A DNA stretch of 64,000 nt from Piliocolobus tephrosceles (Eukaryota; Chordata; Mammalia; Primates; Cercopithecidae). The notes under the pieces were generated by a model. It ran no database searches, had not been told where the DNA came from, and saw only the letters and a program-made list of their open reading frames with translations. The DNA lies in NCBI RefSeq assembly GCF_002776525.5, contig NC_045438.1, positions 157,214,395 to 157,278,394 of the forward strand. Direction: 5' to 3'. Of this stretch, positions 1 through 12,001 are shown piece by piece. The position numbers and the translations under genes were made by a program. Each line of letters starts with the position of its first letter. The stretch's first letter is position 1.

Positions 1-275
1 GAGTCTCGTTCTGTCACGAGGCTGGAGTACAGTGGCACGATCTTGGCTCACTGCAACCTCCGCCTCCCAGGTTCAAGCAATTCTCCTGTCTCAGCCTCCC
101 GAGTAGCTGGGACTATAGGTGCGCGCGCCACCACACCCAGCTAATTTTTGTATTTTTAGTAGAGATGGGGTTTTACCATGTTGGCCAAGATGGTCTCGAT
201 CTCTTGACCTCGTGATCTGCTCCCCTCAGCCTCCCAAAGTGCTGGGATTATAGGTGTGAGCCACCGTGCCTGGCC
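1..275 (-). repeat. Alu, antisense, cut by window start
   Basis: Reverse complement of an Alu ending in the antisense head GTGCCTGGCC. The poly(T) end lies outside the window. It sits in the intron 5' of the first visible NEDD9 exon. Confidence 0.95.
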
Positions 276-483
276 AAAATCATTTTTATATTCAGTCTAA
301 GTTAAAAACCACAAAATGTATAAAGAAAAAAAAAGGTAATCAATTTGTTATAACATGGAGCACTGCTAAAGATCAAGCTTGTACACAACCTGGTAAATAA
401 ATCCATAATTAAGTGCTTAGGAGCATAAAAAATGACAAGTATAAGACATTTCCATTCTGGGTAACTCATGGGTTTCTCTCCAG

Positions 484-585
484 GTATACGACATCCCTCC
501 CTCATCAGTGAAAGGCCCTGTGTTTTCAGTTCCAGTGGGAGAGATAAAACCTCAAGGGGTGTATGACATCCCGCCTACAAAAGGG
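484..585 (+). CDS. NEDD9: NEDD9 coding exon (residues 188-221, substrate domain)
   Basis: Internal exon of NEDD9 (HEF1/CAS-L), a focal-adhesion scaffold of the p130Cas family. A pyrimidine-rich acceptor ending in CAG precedes base 484, and the donor GTAAGT starts at 586. The 102 bases encode 34 residues in phase 0 and carry two YxxP motifs (VYDIPPSS and VYDIPPTK). In this family the tyrosines are phosphorylated by Src/Abl-class kinases and then bind Crk SH2 domains. The frame joins without break to the exon at 1762. The SH3 domain and the first substrate motifs must lie upstream of this window. Numbering assumes the usual 834-residue protein and is confirmed by the caspase sites in the next exon. 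Confidence 0.95.
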
Positions 586-1761
586 GTAAGTGAGTGACTA
601 CAAAGCAGCAAAAAGGAGTGTGAGTGTGTGTGTGTCTGTGTGTCGAGGGGCATGGGGTTGGGAGGAGGGTGGGTAAGTGGCTTATTGGAATAAAACAAGA
701 AAGGCAAACCCAAAAGGGGAAAATGTAGTCTTGGTGAGAGTAAAGGAAGGAAGCAGAAAAGGAAAGGCACTAGTGAAAGACAGCTCTAGGGATTTCATAT
801 CGAGGAGCCGCAACTAAAAAACATTGGGAGGCCAATAAGGAGAACCTTTTGGCAGGGAAGATAATTAGTTCAGTTTGGCAAGTACTAATATATATTTGTA
901 GAGGGTTTGTTTTGTTTTGTTATGTTTTGCTTGAGACAGGGTGTCGCTCTGTCACCCAGGCTGGAGTGCAGTGGTGCACTCACAGCTCATTGCAACCTTG
1001 ACTTCCCAGGCTCAAGCAATCCTCCCACCTCAGTCTCCCAAGTAGCTGCCTCCTACCTCAGTGTCCCAAGTAGCTGTGACCTCAGGTGCATGCCACCATG
1101 CCTGGTTACATTTTATTTTTTGTGGAGACAGCATCTCCCTATGCTGCCCAGGCTGTTTTTGAACACCTGGGCTTAAGTGATCCTATTACTTTGGCCTCCC
1201 AAAGTGCTGGGATTACAGGCGTGAGCCACCACGCCTGGCCTGTAGAGGGTTTGACAGTTTTCCCAGTCTGTATGTTTGGGTGAACTTGTTTGGCTCACTG
1301 TTACCCTCTGGGGTATGCCTGCACAGAGCACGGTAATGCCTACTTTACAGACAAGGGGACTGTGTTTCAGACACCTATGCAGCTCATTCAGCATCACACA
1401 GCTGATGTAATAACCGAAGAGACCAGGGGGAGACCTCCGGTCTTACTCTGCTGCTCGGCACAGATCAGCAGAGAAAGGATACCCAGGACGTGGTCAGAAA
1501 TGTAGGACTGGAACACAGGGGTGAGCAATTTAACCAGCAGGGTTGCACATGCAAGTCTACACCAAGAACATGTGGGTGGACACACTTGTCAAAGGACAAG
1601 GGAAGTGGCAGCAGAATAGCGGGGAACCTTGGAAGTGCCTAACACTGGGGGCGGGGGAAGGCGACCAAAAAAGTGCCAGCAAATAGGACTGAGCACATGG
1701 GACCGCGTGCTCCCACGAGCCAACTCAATAAATAGCATTTCGCTTTCTACTCGCTTTTCAG
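586..1761 (+). other. NEDD9: NEDD9 intron
   Basis: Intron of 1176 bases with GT/AG borders. It holds a (TG)n-like run near 620-645, an antisense AluJ-type element at 907-1240, and otherwise unique sequence. I see no additional exon. Confidence 0.9.
907..1240 (-). repeat. AluJ-type, antisense, with internal 28-bp tandem duplication
   Basis: Diverged antisense Alu. TGTAGAGGGTTTG flanks it as a perfect 13-bp target duplication (897-909 and 1241-1253). The right-monomer segment 1021-1048 is repeated with two changes at 1049-1076. Confidence 0.93.
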
Positions 1762-3003
1762 GTATATGCCATTCCACCCTCTGCTTGCCGGGATGAAGCA
1801 GGGCTTAGGGGAAAGGACTATGACTTCCCCCCTCCCATGAGACAAGCTGGAAGGGCAGACCTCAGACCTGAGGGGGTTTATGACATTCCCCCAACCAGCG
1901 CCAAGCCAGCAGGAAAGGACCTTCATGTAAAATACAACTGTGACATTCCAGGAGCTGCAGAACCCGTAGCTCGACGGCACCAGAGCCTGTCCCCGAATCA
2001 CCCACCCCCGCAACTGGGACAGTCCGTGGGCTCTCACAACGACGCGTATGACGTCCCCCGAGGCGTTCAGTTTCTTGAGCCACCAGCAGAAACCAGTGAG
2101 AAACCAAACCCCCAAGAAAGGGATGGTGTTTATGATGTCCCTCTGCATAACCCGCCGGACGCTAAAGGCTCTCGGGACTTGGTGGATGGGATCAACCGAT
2201 TGTCTTTCTCCAGTACAGGCAGCACCCGGAGTAACATGTCCACGTCTTCCACCTCCTCCAAGGAGTCCTCACTGTCAGCCTCCCCAGCTCAGGACAAAAG
2301 GCTCTTACTGGATCCAGACACAGCTATCGAGAGACTTCAGCGGCTTCAGCAGGCCCTGGAGATGGGTGTCTCCAGCCTAATGGCACTGGTCACCACCGAC
2401 TGGCGGTGTTACGGATATATGGAAAGACACATCAACGAGATACGCACGGCGGTGGACAAGGTGGAGCTGTTCCTGAAGGAGTACCTCCACTTTGTTAAGG
2501 GAGCTGCTGCAAATGCCGCCTGCCTCCCGGAACTCGTCCTCCACAACAAGATGAAGCGGGAGCTGCAACGAGTCGAAGATTCCCACCAGATCCTGAGTCA
2601 AACCAGCCACGACTTAAATGAGTGCAGCTGGTCCCTGAATATCTTGGCCGTCAACAAGCCCCAGAACAAGTGTGACGATCTGGACCGGTTTGTGATGGTG
2701 GCAAAGACGGTGCCCGATGACGCCAAGCAGCTCACTACAACCATCAACACCAACGCAGAGGCCCTCTTCAGACCCGGCCCTGGCAGCCTGCATCTGAAGA
2801 ACGGGCCGGAGAGCATCATGAACTCAACGGAGTACCCACACGGTGGCTCCCAGGGGCAGCTGCTGCATCCTGGTGACCACAAGGCCCAGGCCCACAACAA
2901 GGCACTGCCCCCAGGCCTGAGCAAGGAGCAGGCCCCTGACTGTAGCAGCAGTGATGGTTCTGAGAGGAGCTGGATGGATGACTACGATTATGTCCACCTA
3001 CAG
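1762..3003 (+). CDS. NEDD9: NEDD9 large coding exon (residues 222-635)
   Basis: This 1242-base phase-0 exon encodes 414 residues: the rest of the substrate domain, the serine-rich region and the start of the C-terminal part. The acceptor is TTTTCAG before 1762; the donor GTAAAA is at 3004. Substrate motifs in order include VYAIPP, DYDFPP, VYDIPP, AYDVPR and VYDVPL. A Ser/Thr-rich stretch (about residues 375-405) leads into the helical-bundle region, and the exon ends with the YDYVHL Src-docking motif. Published HEF1 caspase sites are present at the expected numbers: DLVD ends at residue 363 and DDYD at residue 630. It differs from the human protein as I recall it at several residues (for example GSHNDAYD, EKPNPQERD), which fits a non-human primate. 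Confidence 0.97.
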
Positions 3004-3159
3004 GTAAAACAGCCGAACTCATAAAACACCTACGCTCACTCACATGCAGGGAGCCTGAGACAGATGCCTGTAAGGATGTCAGGTTGGACTGCCAAAGGAG
3101 AGAACACAATTAATGTTAATCCACATGGTTCACAAATTGGAGGGAGTGTTGTAGAGTAG

Positions 3160-3310
3160 GAAGAATGCTGGACTAAGAGTCCTGAGTGCTCACTCGGCTC
3201 TAGCCCCTTCTCTGACATTTACTGTGTGACCAACTTATTCAACCTCCTTGGGCCTTAATTTCCTCATTTGCAAAATGAATGGTGTAAGGGGCTGGATTAG
3301 ATCCCATAGA
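3160..3310 (+). repeat. MIR remnant
   Basis: Weak but ordered match to MIR: 'TGTGTGACC', 'CCTTAATTTCCTCATTTGCAAAATG', read here as short motifs. Old mammalian SINE. Confidence 0.6.
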
Positions 3311-3730
3311 TACCTCAGGTAAGAGGAGACTCACCAAGTAGGATAATAGGCCCTCTAATGATATTACCACCTCCACTTCTATTTGTGTTTTAGGTATAGT
3401 TCCATATAATACTTTATTTGAAAAAAAAGTTTTCATCATTAAGAAAAAGAATAGAAAACCTTTGCACTGGAGAATTTCTAAGGCCCCTGCTAGCCCTACT
3501 CTGTGTGTGTGTGTGTGTGTGTGTGTATAATTGCTTTAAAACTTAGCCCCATCTCAGACTTACCTAGGGGACCACTGGGCATTAGCTAGTTGTCCTAGGA
3601 GCTTAATCTGTGTATGGGACATTGGACAATCACAGTTGGCCTCCTACAATTGGGAATTCCACCAAGCTCCAAGCTGACCTGGGATTCCACCAGCTTTCCC
3701 TTCCACTTTGAGGGATTAAAACATTCTACC

Positions 3731-4063
3731 GGCCAGGTGTGGTGGCCCGGGGGCGGTGGCTCACACCTGTAATCCCAGCACTTTGGGAAGCTGAGGCAGG
3801 TGGATCACAAGGTCAGGAGTTCAAGACCAGCCTGGCCAATATGGTGAAACCCCGTCTCTACTAAAAATACAAAAATTAGCCAGGCGTGGTGGTGCATGCC
3901 TATAGTCCCAGGTACTTGGGAGGCTGAGGCAGAAGAATCGCTTGAACCCGGGAGGCGGAGGTTGCAGTGAGCTAAGATTGCGCCACTAGACTTCAGCCTG
4001 GGCGACACAGTGAGATTCCGTCTCAAACAAACAAACAAACAAACAAACAAAAAACCCAAAAAA
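3731..4063 (+). repeat. Alu (+) with rearranged 5' head and (CAAA)n tail
   Basis: Complete Alu whose first bases are partly repeated (GGCCAGGTGTGGTGGC, then GGCGGTGGCTCAC). The A-tail has become (CAAA)n at about 4026-4055. Flanks share an imperfect CTACC duplication. Confidence 0.92.
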
Positions 4064-4693
4064 CTACCAAGACCCATTATTTAGGACTAGACTTACTATC
4101 TTATTCTACCATTCCTTTAATTTGACTGAGAGTCACAGATTATACTGAGAACTATGTAACTATTATGCCAAATCCCCTTGAGCGCAAGAAAGTGTGGCAA
4201 GGAGAACTGAGCCTCACCTGGTGCTGAGGAAGGGAGTGGAGAGAGAGGATGGAGGCGTTGAACATTCGCCTCACTCGTTGTCTGACTCTGCACAGTGGGA
4301 AATACTGCCTTGGAGCAGAAATCTATAGATGATTTGAGGGAACTAGGAGTGAGAGCTGGACCACATTTAGACCTGCGTTTAGGGGTTTACAGGTTCACAT
4401 ATAATCTATCAGAAAAGAACTCAGAGAAGTAGTACATTTATATAGGAGATTTTAAGGGAATCATGAGTAGCTCTCTGAAAACTGTAAGGTGCCCCAGAAA
4501 GCTGGCATCCTATATGGCAATGGGCTTTATTTTTCTGCCACCCCTGTCTAGGGTTCACAGTGCCTCACTGAGCATTTGAAATGTTGCCAAGGCAGTGGAA
4601 AATAAAGAGTATTTACTCATCTGTCAATGAAATTGTTAGCATAAGTGAATCACAGTGATGACATAATATGTTCTTTATGTTGAAAATTAACAG

Positions 4694-4783
4694 GGTAAGG
4701 AGGAGTTTGAGAGGCAACAGAAAGAGCTATTGGAAAAAGAGAATATCATGAAACAGAACAAGATGCAGCTGGAACATCATCAG
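4694..4783 (+). CDS. NEDD9: NEDD9 coding exon (residues 636-665)
   Basis: Small 90-base exon of 30 codons in phase 0. The acceptor is AACAG before 4694 and the donor GTAAGT starts at 4784. The peptide begins GKEEFERQQKELLEK and is strongly charged and helical. It links the YDYVHL docking motif to the C-terminal domain. This 30-codon exon is easily missed without splicing information, but it joins both neighbours in frame and matches the NEDD9 family at this position. Confidence 0.95.
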
Positions 4784-5425
4784 GTAAGTTCAATCAGAGC
4801 AAAAGCTGCCTGGTGTTGGAAAGATTTCCCACCTAGTACTAAGGAGAGTTGTAACTTCAAGAGATTATGATTTCGATTCTTCCAGCTCATTGGCAAGAGT
4901 CAGCTCTAAAGCACGGAATGGGGTTTAAAAGCAAAGAGAAGGTTTATGACCTTGCTAGTTCATCTGGGTGTACCTGGGTTACATCTAAACAGCAATTTTT
5001 TAAAGGCTAAACCTGCGTATCTAACATATGAGGACTACTTGGGTTAAGGCATTTGGTCTCAAGAAACAAGACCCATTCAAGCTAGCCTAAGCAAGCAGGT
5101 TTACAGTAAAGTCATAGGAGGGGAATTCAGTAACAGAAAATGAAGATATAGCCCAGTCTGGTGAGAACTAGAACTGTAAATTCTCTCTCCTTCTTGTACT
5201 TCCTTTGCTTTTTTTCTATAAATCTGTTCACTCTCCCCTATTTTCTGGTTTTCTCTGCTTATCTACTCATTTGGCTGTCCTGTAACTTTGCAGAACCCAT
5301 AAATGGCCACTCAGAACTTCTATAAATGGCTTCTCATCTCAGCTTCCCCTTCTGATGGTTTAGCTCCCTTCTCTTGTTCATCAGATTCCTAAGGAAGAGT
5401 CTGATTGGGCCATTTTGATTGGGCC

Positions 5426-5461
<36 letters not shown>

Positions 5462-6998
5462 GTATGTGTCTCTACCTCTCTCTCACCAACAGCACAAGCC
5501 TATGGTTTGGCTGGCTTTGGTCCAATCTAAGGGTACGAGAGCAGAATTCAATGTTTTCAACATATATCCAGGCCCATCTACTGAGGACTTTGGGCAGGGC
5601 ATGTTCATTCAAAAGTTAGGTATGAGTAGGGCAGATAATGATGAGTATTGGTAGGACAAAGGCATAAAAATAAAGAGAGATGGATTGAGGATTTATTTAC
5701 AAGCCTTTCAAGATGAAATGAAGTGAAATGGCATGTAATGATATTAAATGGCATGCTGTATTTAGGAAATCTGAATTCTAATCATTTCTGGCCAACCAAC
5801 TATGTCAAGTGAGGTAACCTCCCCAAGCTTCGGTTACTACTCTATAAAATGGGAAAGTACCCCCGCCCATCTAATGGCATGATATATTGATAAACACATT
5901 TGCATAAAGCCTAAGATATATAAAATATAATCCATTATGATTAAATATCTTGGAATATCACCTTGTACCTGTTTATGTTTGCCTTGGCATCTGGCAAGGT
6001 AAGACTGCAGGGCTTTGGGGAACTTGTTGAAACCATACCAATCCCTAAGAAGAAAACGGATTCTAGAAAAGTAAAGCTGGCTATGCATTTCTCAGAGAAG
6101 CTGGGTGAGGTGATCACTGCTCCAGCTCATCCCTACCTCCTGGTGGGAGATTAACTGAGTCCTAAGCTCAGGTCACAGATAGTCCTTACCTGCAGAAGAG
6201 AGGTCTCTCCTGAGTCTTAGTGGAATCTCCAGAAATTATTATAATTGCAATTTAAATAATACACCATTTGGGAGCAATGAGGAAACAAGGAAGAAAGCTA
6301 GCACCTGATGCATCTGACTCTGGGTGAGACCCCCTTGTTTTAACAGCTCTGGGGGACTAAATATGATGCACAATTCCCATTCAGACTTCTTTAGAAAAAT
6401 TTTTTTCCCTTAAGTGCTCATATATTTATATGCATTAATCTTCCTGTAGCGCTGGATCATGTCTATCAATCTTGACAGAAAGAGTAGGATAAACAGAAAG
6501 GGGTCATGAATGGCCATTTCATCTGAGCATCCTGAGATAGTCGAGGCTTTCTCCGAGAAGGAGCAAACTGTCAGGGACTTACTTGACAAGGAGGTCACTA
6601 CATATGGTTTTCCCTTGCCACCACTCAACATTAATAAACATTTACATAGAGCCTATTACAGACCAAACGATTCTAAGCACTTTGTAAACGTTAACTATTT
6701 TACCTCCTTAAAGGTATGGGTAACAGGGCTGCGGTTTAAACCCTATGCTGCCTTCTAGCCAGAGGTTATAAGAGACCAGTGGTCCAATCATAAAAGGTCT
6801 GAGCTTGAGGATCATCTTTCCCAAGGTGTACATTTTACAATTTAGGAAAGCAGGCAGCTTGACCCAGGCTGCACAGCTCACATGCATCTAACAGTTATTA
6901 GGGACTAAAATCCCTGTCTTTTAACTCCAAGCCCTAGTTAATTTCCATTGCAACACATTCCCTTGCTCTAATGAGATCTACTTTCGTCTTCCTTACAG
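4784..6998 (+). other. NEDD9: NEDD9 last intron
   Basis: Intron of 2215 bases. It contains a (CT)n run at about 5432-5458 and a probable MIR fragment (antisense) around 6630-6900. No Alu is seen. The reading frames here are short and look like chance. Confidence 0.9.
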
Positions 6999-7508
6999 CT
7001 GAGCCAGTTCCAGCTGTTGGAACAAGAGATTACAAAGCCCGTGGAGAATGACATCTCGAAGTGGAAGCCCTCTCAGAGCCTACCCACCACAAACGGCGGC
7101 GTGAGTGCGCAGGATCGACAGTTGCTGTGCTTCTACTATGACCAATGTGAGACCCATTTCATTTCCCTTCTCAACGCCATTGACGCGCTCTTCAGTTGTG
7201 TCAGCTCAGCCCAGCCCCCGCGAATCTTCGTGGCACACAGCAAGTTTGTCATCCTTAGTGCACACAAACTGGTGTTCATTGGAGACACGCTGACACGGCA
7301 GGTGACTGCCCAGGACATTCGCAACAAAGTGATGAACTCCAGCAACCAGCTCTGCGAGCAGCTCAAGACTATAGTCATGGCGACCAAGATGGCCGCCCTC
7401 CATTACCCCAGTACCACAGCCCTGCAGGAAATGGTGCACCAAGTGACAGACCTTTCTAGAAATGCCCAGCTGTTCAAGCGCTCTTTGCTGGAGATGGCAA
7501 CGTTCTGA
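6999..7508 (+). CDS. NEDD9: NEDD9 terminal coding exon (residues 666-834, FAT-like domain)
   Basis: The acceptor CCTTACAG ends at 6998. The 510-base coding part runs to the TGA at 7506-7508 and gives 169 residues, from LSQFQLLEQEI to the C-terminus LLEMATF. This is the conserved C-terminal domain of Cas proteins: a focal-adhesion-targeting-like four-helix bundle that also carries the divergent helix-loop-helix dimerisation region and binds partners such as BCAR3/NSP proteins. Together with the three upstream exons it gives 647 residues without frameshift or stop, so the gene looks fully functional. Confidence 0.97.
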   Translation: MSQFQLLEQEITKPVENDISKWKPSQSLPTTNGGVSAQDRQLLCFYYDQCETHFISLLNAIDALFSCVSSAQPPRIFVAHSKFVILSAHKLVFIGDTLTRQVTAQDIRNKVMNSSNQLCEQLKTIVMATKMAALHYPSTTALQEMVHQVTDLSRNAQLFKRSLLEMATF

Positions 7509-9360
7509 GAAGAAAAAAAGAGGAAGGGGACTGCGTTAATGGTTACTAAGGAAAACTGGAAATACTATCTGGTTTTTGTAAATTATCTATTTTTGTAGAT
7601 ATTTTATATGAAAATGGAATATTTTAACATTTTAAGGGTTAGACAACTTTCAGAAATTCAGGGAGCTGGAGAGGGAAATCTTTTTTTCCCCCCTGAGTGG
7701 TTCTTATGTATACATAGAAGTATCTAAGACATAAACTGTACAGAGACTTGTCCACGTGCTTTTGTATGCCTGTGTATTCATGTTTGTTTGTAGATGTTTG
7801 TCTGATGCATTTCATTAAAAAAAAAAAAATGAATTAAGAAGCACCTTAGTAAGCACCTTCTAATGCTGCATTTTTTGTTGTTGTTAAAAACATACCAGCC
7901 GGTTATAATATTGTTCTCCATGTCCTTGTGATTCTGAGCCTGGCACTCCCAAATCTGAGAAGTATAGTATATTTGCAAATGTTCACCTTCCAAATCATGA
8001 GACATAGCACGACTTATTCTTGTTTTGAAAACTCTTTTCAAAATTGATCATCTTAAACACATGATGGCCAAGTGCCCAAAAGCCCTTTTGCAGAGCCAAT
8101 TTCAGAATATATATGTGAATCCAAGCTCTGATAGTTCAGGTGCTGGAGGGAGGAGAGACCTGTGTGTTTAGAGGCCAGGACCACAGTTAGGATTGGATTG
8201 TTTTAATACTGAGAGACAGCTACAATAAAACGAGGGCAATTGCCTCCCTGGGGCTGTTCGATCTTCTGCATTTGTGAGTGATTCAGTCATGAGGTTTTCC
8301 AAAAGATGTTTTTAGAGTTGTAAAAACCATATTTGCAGCAAGGATTCACAAAGGCGTTATCAGACTATGATTGTTCACCAAAACAGGGGAATGCTTTGAT
8401 CCGCCAGTTACAAGAAGAGGCCTTTCTGACTTAATATTCACTGTGGTGCTACTACCCCCATTACCTGAGGGAAACTGGCCAGGTCCTTGATCATGGAACT
8501 ACAGAGCTACCAGGATGTATCCTGCTGTCTAAGGGAATTTATTGCTGTCTTGCACCTTCTTTAAAACTCACATATGCAGACCTGACACTCAAGAGTGGCT
8601 AGCTACACAGCGTCCATCTAATTTTTACAATTTCCTGTGGCCGATTTGTATAACCCCTACCACTATCTCACAGGTAGTCAAAGCATCCATTCTATAGTCT
8701 GTCTCCTCACACCTGTTAGTATTGACACAGCACAAACACCACAAGCCATCATGTTCTTCATGGGGCAAGCGAAATACTTCTACCCCATGGGTAAACGTAT
8801 TTACATATTACCAAGAGAAAAAGCACATTATCTATGATCTTTTGGTCCAATTCTTATTTAGCATTTTTATTCCAGCCTATTTGGAAACATGTTTTTATTC
8901 GCAATATATGCCTGACTGAATTAAGCTTGCTTGTTTTAAACAACCAAATCATTGGAACAGAAAAGGATTTAAAAAACAAGAATGCATCTCAGAGTGATTT
9001 AAAAAAAAAAAAATCAGTGGAAATAAGTGATCATAGCAGGTGCTTTTCAAAACCACTGCTATTACAATTCTCAAAGTCCTACTCTGCCAAAAGAAGATTA
9101 AAAGTCATAAGTGACACACAAGGAAATGTTTATGTGGGAAGAGGGTTGCTGAAAATCAACAACACTTGAAGTTTAAAAGTGCATCTTTGTAGATTTCATT
9201 GTATAATGTGTATTTCTTAGGAGATGGCTGACTCGATTGATCTACGCTAAGTAGAGACATTTCACATTTTTAAAACCAAAATGTTCAATCTGTATTACTC
9301 TTTGCCATCTTGTATGTAGAGGCTATTTTTAAATCATTAAATTTTTAGATCTCTGTTTTC
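7509..9360 (+). other. NEDD9: NEDD9 3' UTR
   Basis: Sequence after the NEDD9 stop with no Alu, rich in A/T, including runs such as TATTTTATATG near 7600. A possible early AATAAA is at 8224-8229. The most likely end is the ATTAAA at 9336-9341, followed by a T/G-rich stretch. That gives a 3' UTR of about 1.85 kb, close to what I expect for the human transcript. The exact end is inferred. Confidence 0.6.
9336..9341 (+). terminator. NEDD9: Probable NEDD9 poly(A) signal (ATTAAA)
   Basis: ATTAAA variant hexamer with TTTTTAG and CTCTGTTTTC downstream. It is chosen by 3' UTR length; AATAAA at 8224 is an alternative. Confidence 0.45.
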
Positions 9361-9879
9361 ATAGCCACTGGGTTTTCTTTTTCATACTCCTCTGTCACAG
9401 AATTAAATATTGGCTTACTTTGATACTCCTAATATAAAAAGTTAAATTACGATTATTTTAGCAATGCTGTAGGTCTGGATTTTTTAAGGAAAATTGAGGG
9501 TTTTTTGTTTTTTTTTTTTTTTGGTCATATATGTGTCACTTCCAAGTGTATTTGCATTCAAAGAAAATTCTGGAACCTGTGAACACTATCTAATTCAAAT
9601 ATCTGGAACAAGGCTTGTGCTTCCCCAAAAAACCCACACATTCAGTAACGTGTAGGATGATTTGTTTTCATAATATGGATGTTACCAGTCACATGGTTTT
9701 TAGAATCAAAGAAAATTTTTCTATTTATTTTGGAATAGTCATAAATAAATAATTTAAAGCAAACTGTATTTAATGAAAACAAGAGATTTGTAACCATGTA
9801 ATTATCATTTTTCATGGTTGCCCACTCTTTCATTCAGGTGTCCCACTGAGATTTACAGACAAATTATTTAAATGTATCA

Positions 9880-11420
9880 TGTACCATTTTGCCCACACAT
9901 ATAAGCATTAACTTATTTTTGACAAAATGTCAAGGCACTTCAATAAGGGAATGAAAGTCTTCTGGAAAAAAAAAAAAAATGGTGCTGGAACAACTAGATC
10001 TATGAAATAAAATAAATACGTGCCTTACGTTCTACCCAAAATATTAACCCAAATGGATCACAGACCTAAATGTAAAACTTAAAACTCCTAGAAGAAAACA
10101 CAGGAGAAAATCTTTGTTAAGTAGACAAAAGTTCCATATTTGAAACACTTTAGAAACTTAACTCAGAAAAAAAATATATATTGGACTCCGTCAGAATTTA
10201 AAACTTTTATTCTTCTGAGGATACCATTAAAAAACCAAAAGTCAAACCACAGAATGGAAGAAAATACATCACATCCATCAGCCAAGGACTTGTATCAGAC
10301 TTAGGAGACAAAAAACTAAATTTTTTTAACTCGGCAAAAATTTGGAGAAGAAACTTCATAAAAGAAGACATATGTAGGTAAATGGAAAAAGTAAATAAAC
10401 ACCACACCAAATAGAATCACTAAAATTAAAAAGACTCATCATACCCCGTGTTGGTGCAAGAAAGGGGAGCAAATGTAGCTCTTGTACATTACTGGTAAGA
10501 ATGTTAAATGATACAAACACTATGGAAAACAGATTGGCAATTTCCTGAAAAGTTATATCTATGTCTACCCTATGACCTAGCAATTTCTCTTCTAGGTATT
10601 TACCCCAAAGAAATAAAAGCATATGTCCATACAAAGACTTACATAAAAATATTTATAGCAGCTCTATTTGTAATAGCAAAAGCTAGAAAGAACCCAAATG
10701 TTTGTTCATCTATGTGAATGAATAAAATCACTGTGGTATATCCACACAATGGAATACTACACAGAAATCAAAAGGAAAAATATTGCAACAAATAGCCAAC
10801 ATGAATGAACTTCAAAATCATTATGATGCAAAAAAGAAACAAGACAAAAAGAATACATATGCTATGTTTCCATTTATACAAAATTTTAGAAAAATCAAAC
10901 TAGGCCGGGCACGGTGGCTCAAGCCTGTAATCCCAGCACTTTGGGAGGCCGAGACGGGCGGATCACGAGGTCAGGAGATCGAGACCATCCTGGCTAACAC
11001 GGTGAAACCCCATCTCTACTAAAAATACAAAAACCAGCTGGGCGAGGTGGCGGGCGCCTGTAGTCTCAGCTACTCGGGAGGCTGAGGCAGGAGAATGGCA
11101 TAAACCCGGGAGGCGGAGCTTGCAGTGAGCTGAGATCTGGCCACTGCACTCCAGTCCTGGGGACAGAGCAAGACTCCGCCTCAAAAAAAAAAAAAAAGAA
11201 AAATCAAACTAATCTATAGGGACAAAAAGTACATAAGTGCTTGTCTAGAGAGAAATGGTGGAAGGAATGGATTCCAAAGGAGTCCATGGAAACTTGGGAA
11301 TGAAAGCAATGTCCACCGTCTTGATTGTGGTGATGGTTTCACAGGTGTATGCATGACAAACCTCATCAGATTGTACACTTTAAATATGTGCAGTTTATTC
11401 TTCATTAATTTTTTCAAAGT
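9880..11420 (+). repeat. L1 fragment (+), ORF2 end and 3' UTR, split by an AluY
   Basis: Sequence order follows the end of L1 ORF2 and the 3' UTR: 'GGTGCTGG.A', 'TGACCTAGCAATT', 'AATGGAATACTAC'. No long frame survives. The Alu at 10903-11197 interrupts it. Confidence 0.8.
10903..11197 (+). repeat. Young AluY of the Old World monkey type
   Basis: Near-consensus Alu with GGCTCAAGCCTG, GAGACGGGCGGATCACGAGG and GGCGAGGTGGCGGGC variants. Perfect 14-bp target duplication GAAAAATCAAACTA at 10889-10902 and 11198-11211. The variants are those I associate with cercopithecid AluY lineages. Confidence 0.9.
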
Positions 11421-11599
11421 AAATGGTCTAGGCACTCCCATTAAAAGTTGGAGATTCTCAGCCTGGATTTTAAAATGAAAGACCAAATATATGCTCTTTA
11501 AAAGATGCTCGCTTGAAATAAAAATACACAGATAAATTAAAAACAAGGGGCTAGAAAGAGATGTACTATGCACATTCTAATTTTTTTTCTTAAAAAGTC

Positions 11600-11995
11600 A
11601 CAGCAGCTATATTATTAACAGACAAAGTAGAATTCAGAACAAGGGCAAAGAGAGGCATTTCCTGATAAAGGGATTAATTCATAAAAAAGACAAAACATTC
11701 CTAAATGTGTGTGTACCAATCACAAAGTCTCAAAATACATGAAGCAGAAACTGATATAACTGAAAGGACAAATAGAAAATCTGTAATGATAGGTAGAGAT
11801 TTCAACACTCATCTCTCAGTAATTAATAGAACAAGCAAACAAAACAAAACAAAAGCAGTAATAATTGGTAAGAATGGAACTCTCCTCCATTGCTGGTAGG
11901 AGTGTAAAATGGTACAATCATTTTAGAAAATGGTTTGGTAACCTCTAATAAAGTTAAACATATGCTTTCAACATAACCCAGCAATCCCAATCATA
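11600..11995 (+). repeat. L1M fragment (+), left part
   Basis: Old L1 sequence in ORF2 order ('GGAACTCTCCTCCATTGCTGG', 'CCCAGCAATCCCAATCATAGG' as short matches). It continues after the ERVK LTR at 13074. Confidence 0.7.
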
Positions 11996-12001
11996 GGTAA
12001 T

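Larger units (their letters stand above)
3004..4693 (+). other. NEDD9: NEDD9 intron
   Basis: Intron of 1690 bases. The NEDD9 frame stays open for only six codons past the donor (VKQPNS, stop at 3022-3024). It contains a MIR remnant near 3160-3310, a (TG)n microsatellite at about 3503-3527 and a plus-strand Alu at 3731-4063. The remainder appears unique. Confidence 0.9.

Noticed and set aside
1411..1440. CCAGGGGGAG as a CTCF site in a NEDD9 intron
   Set aside because: About four mismatches to the core motif.
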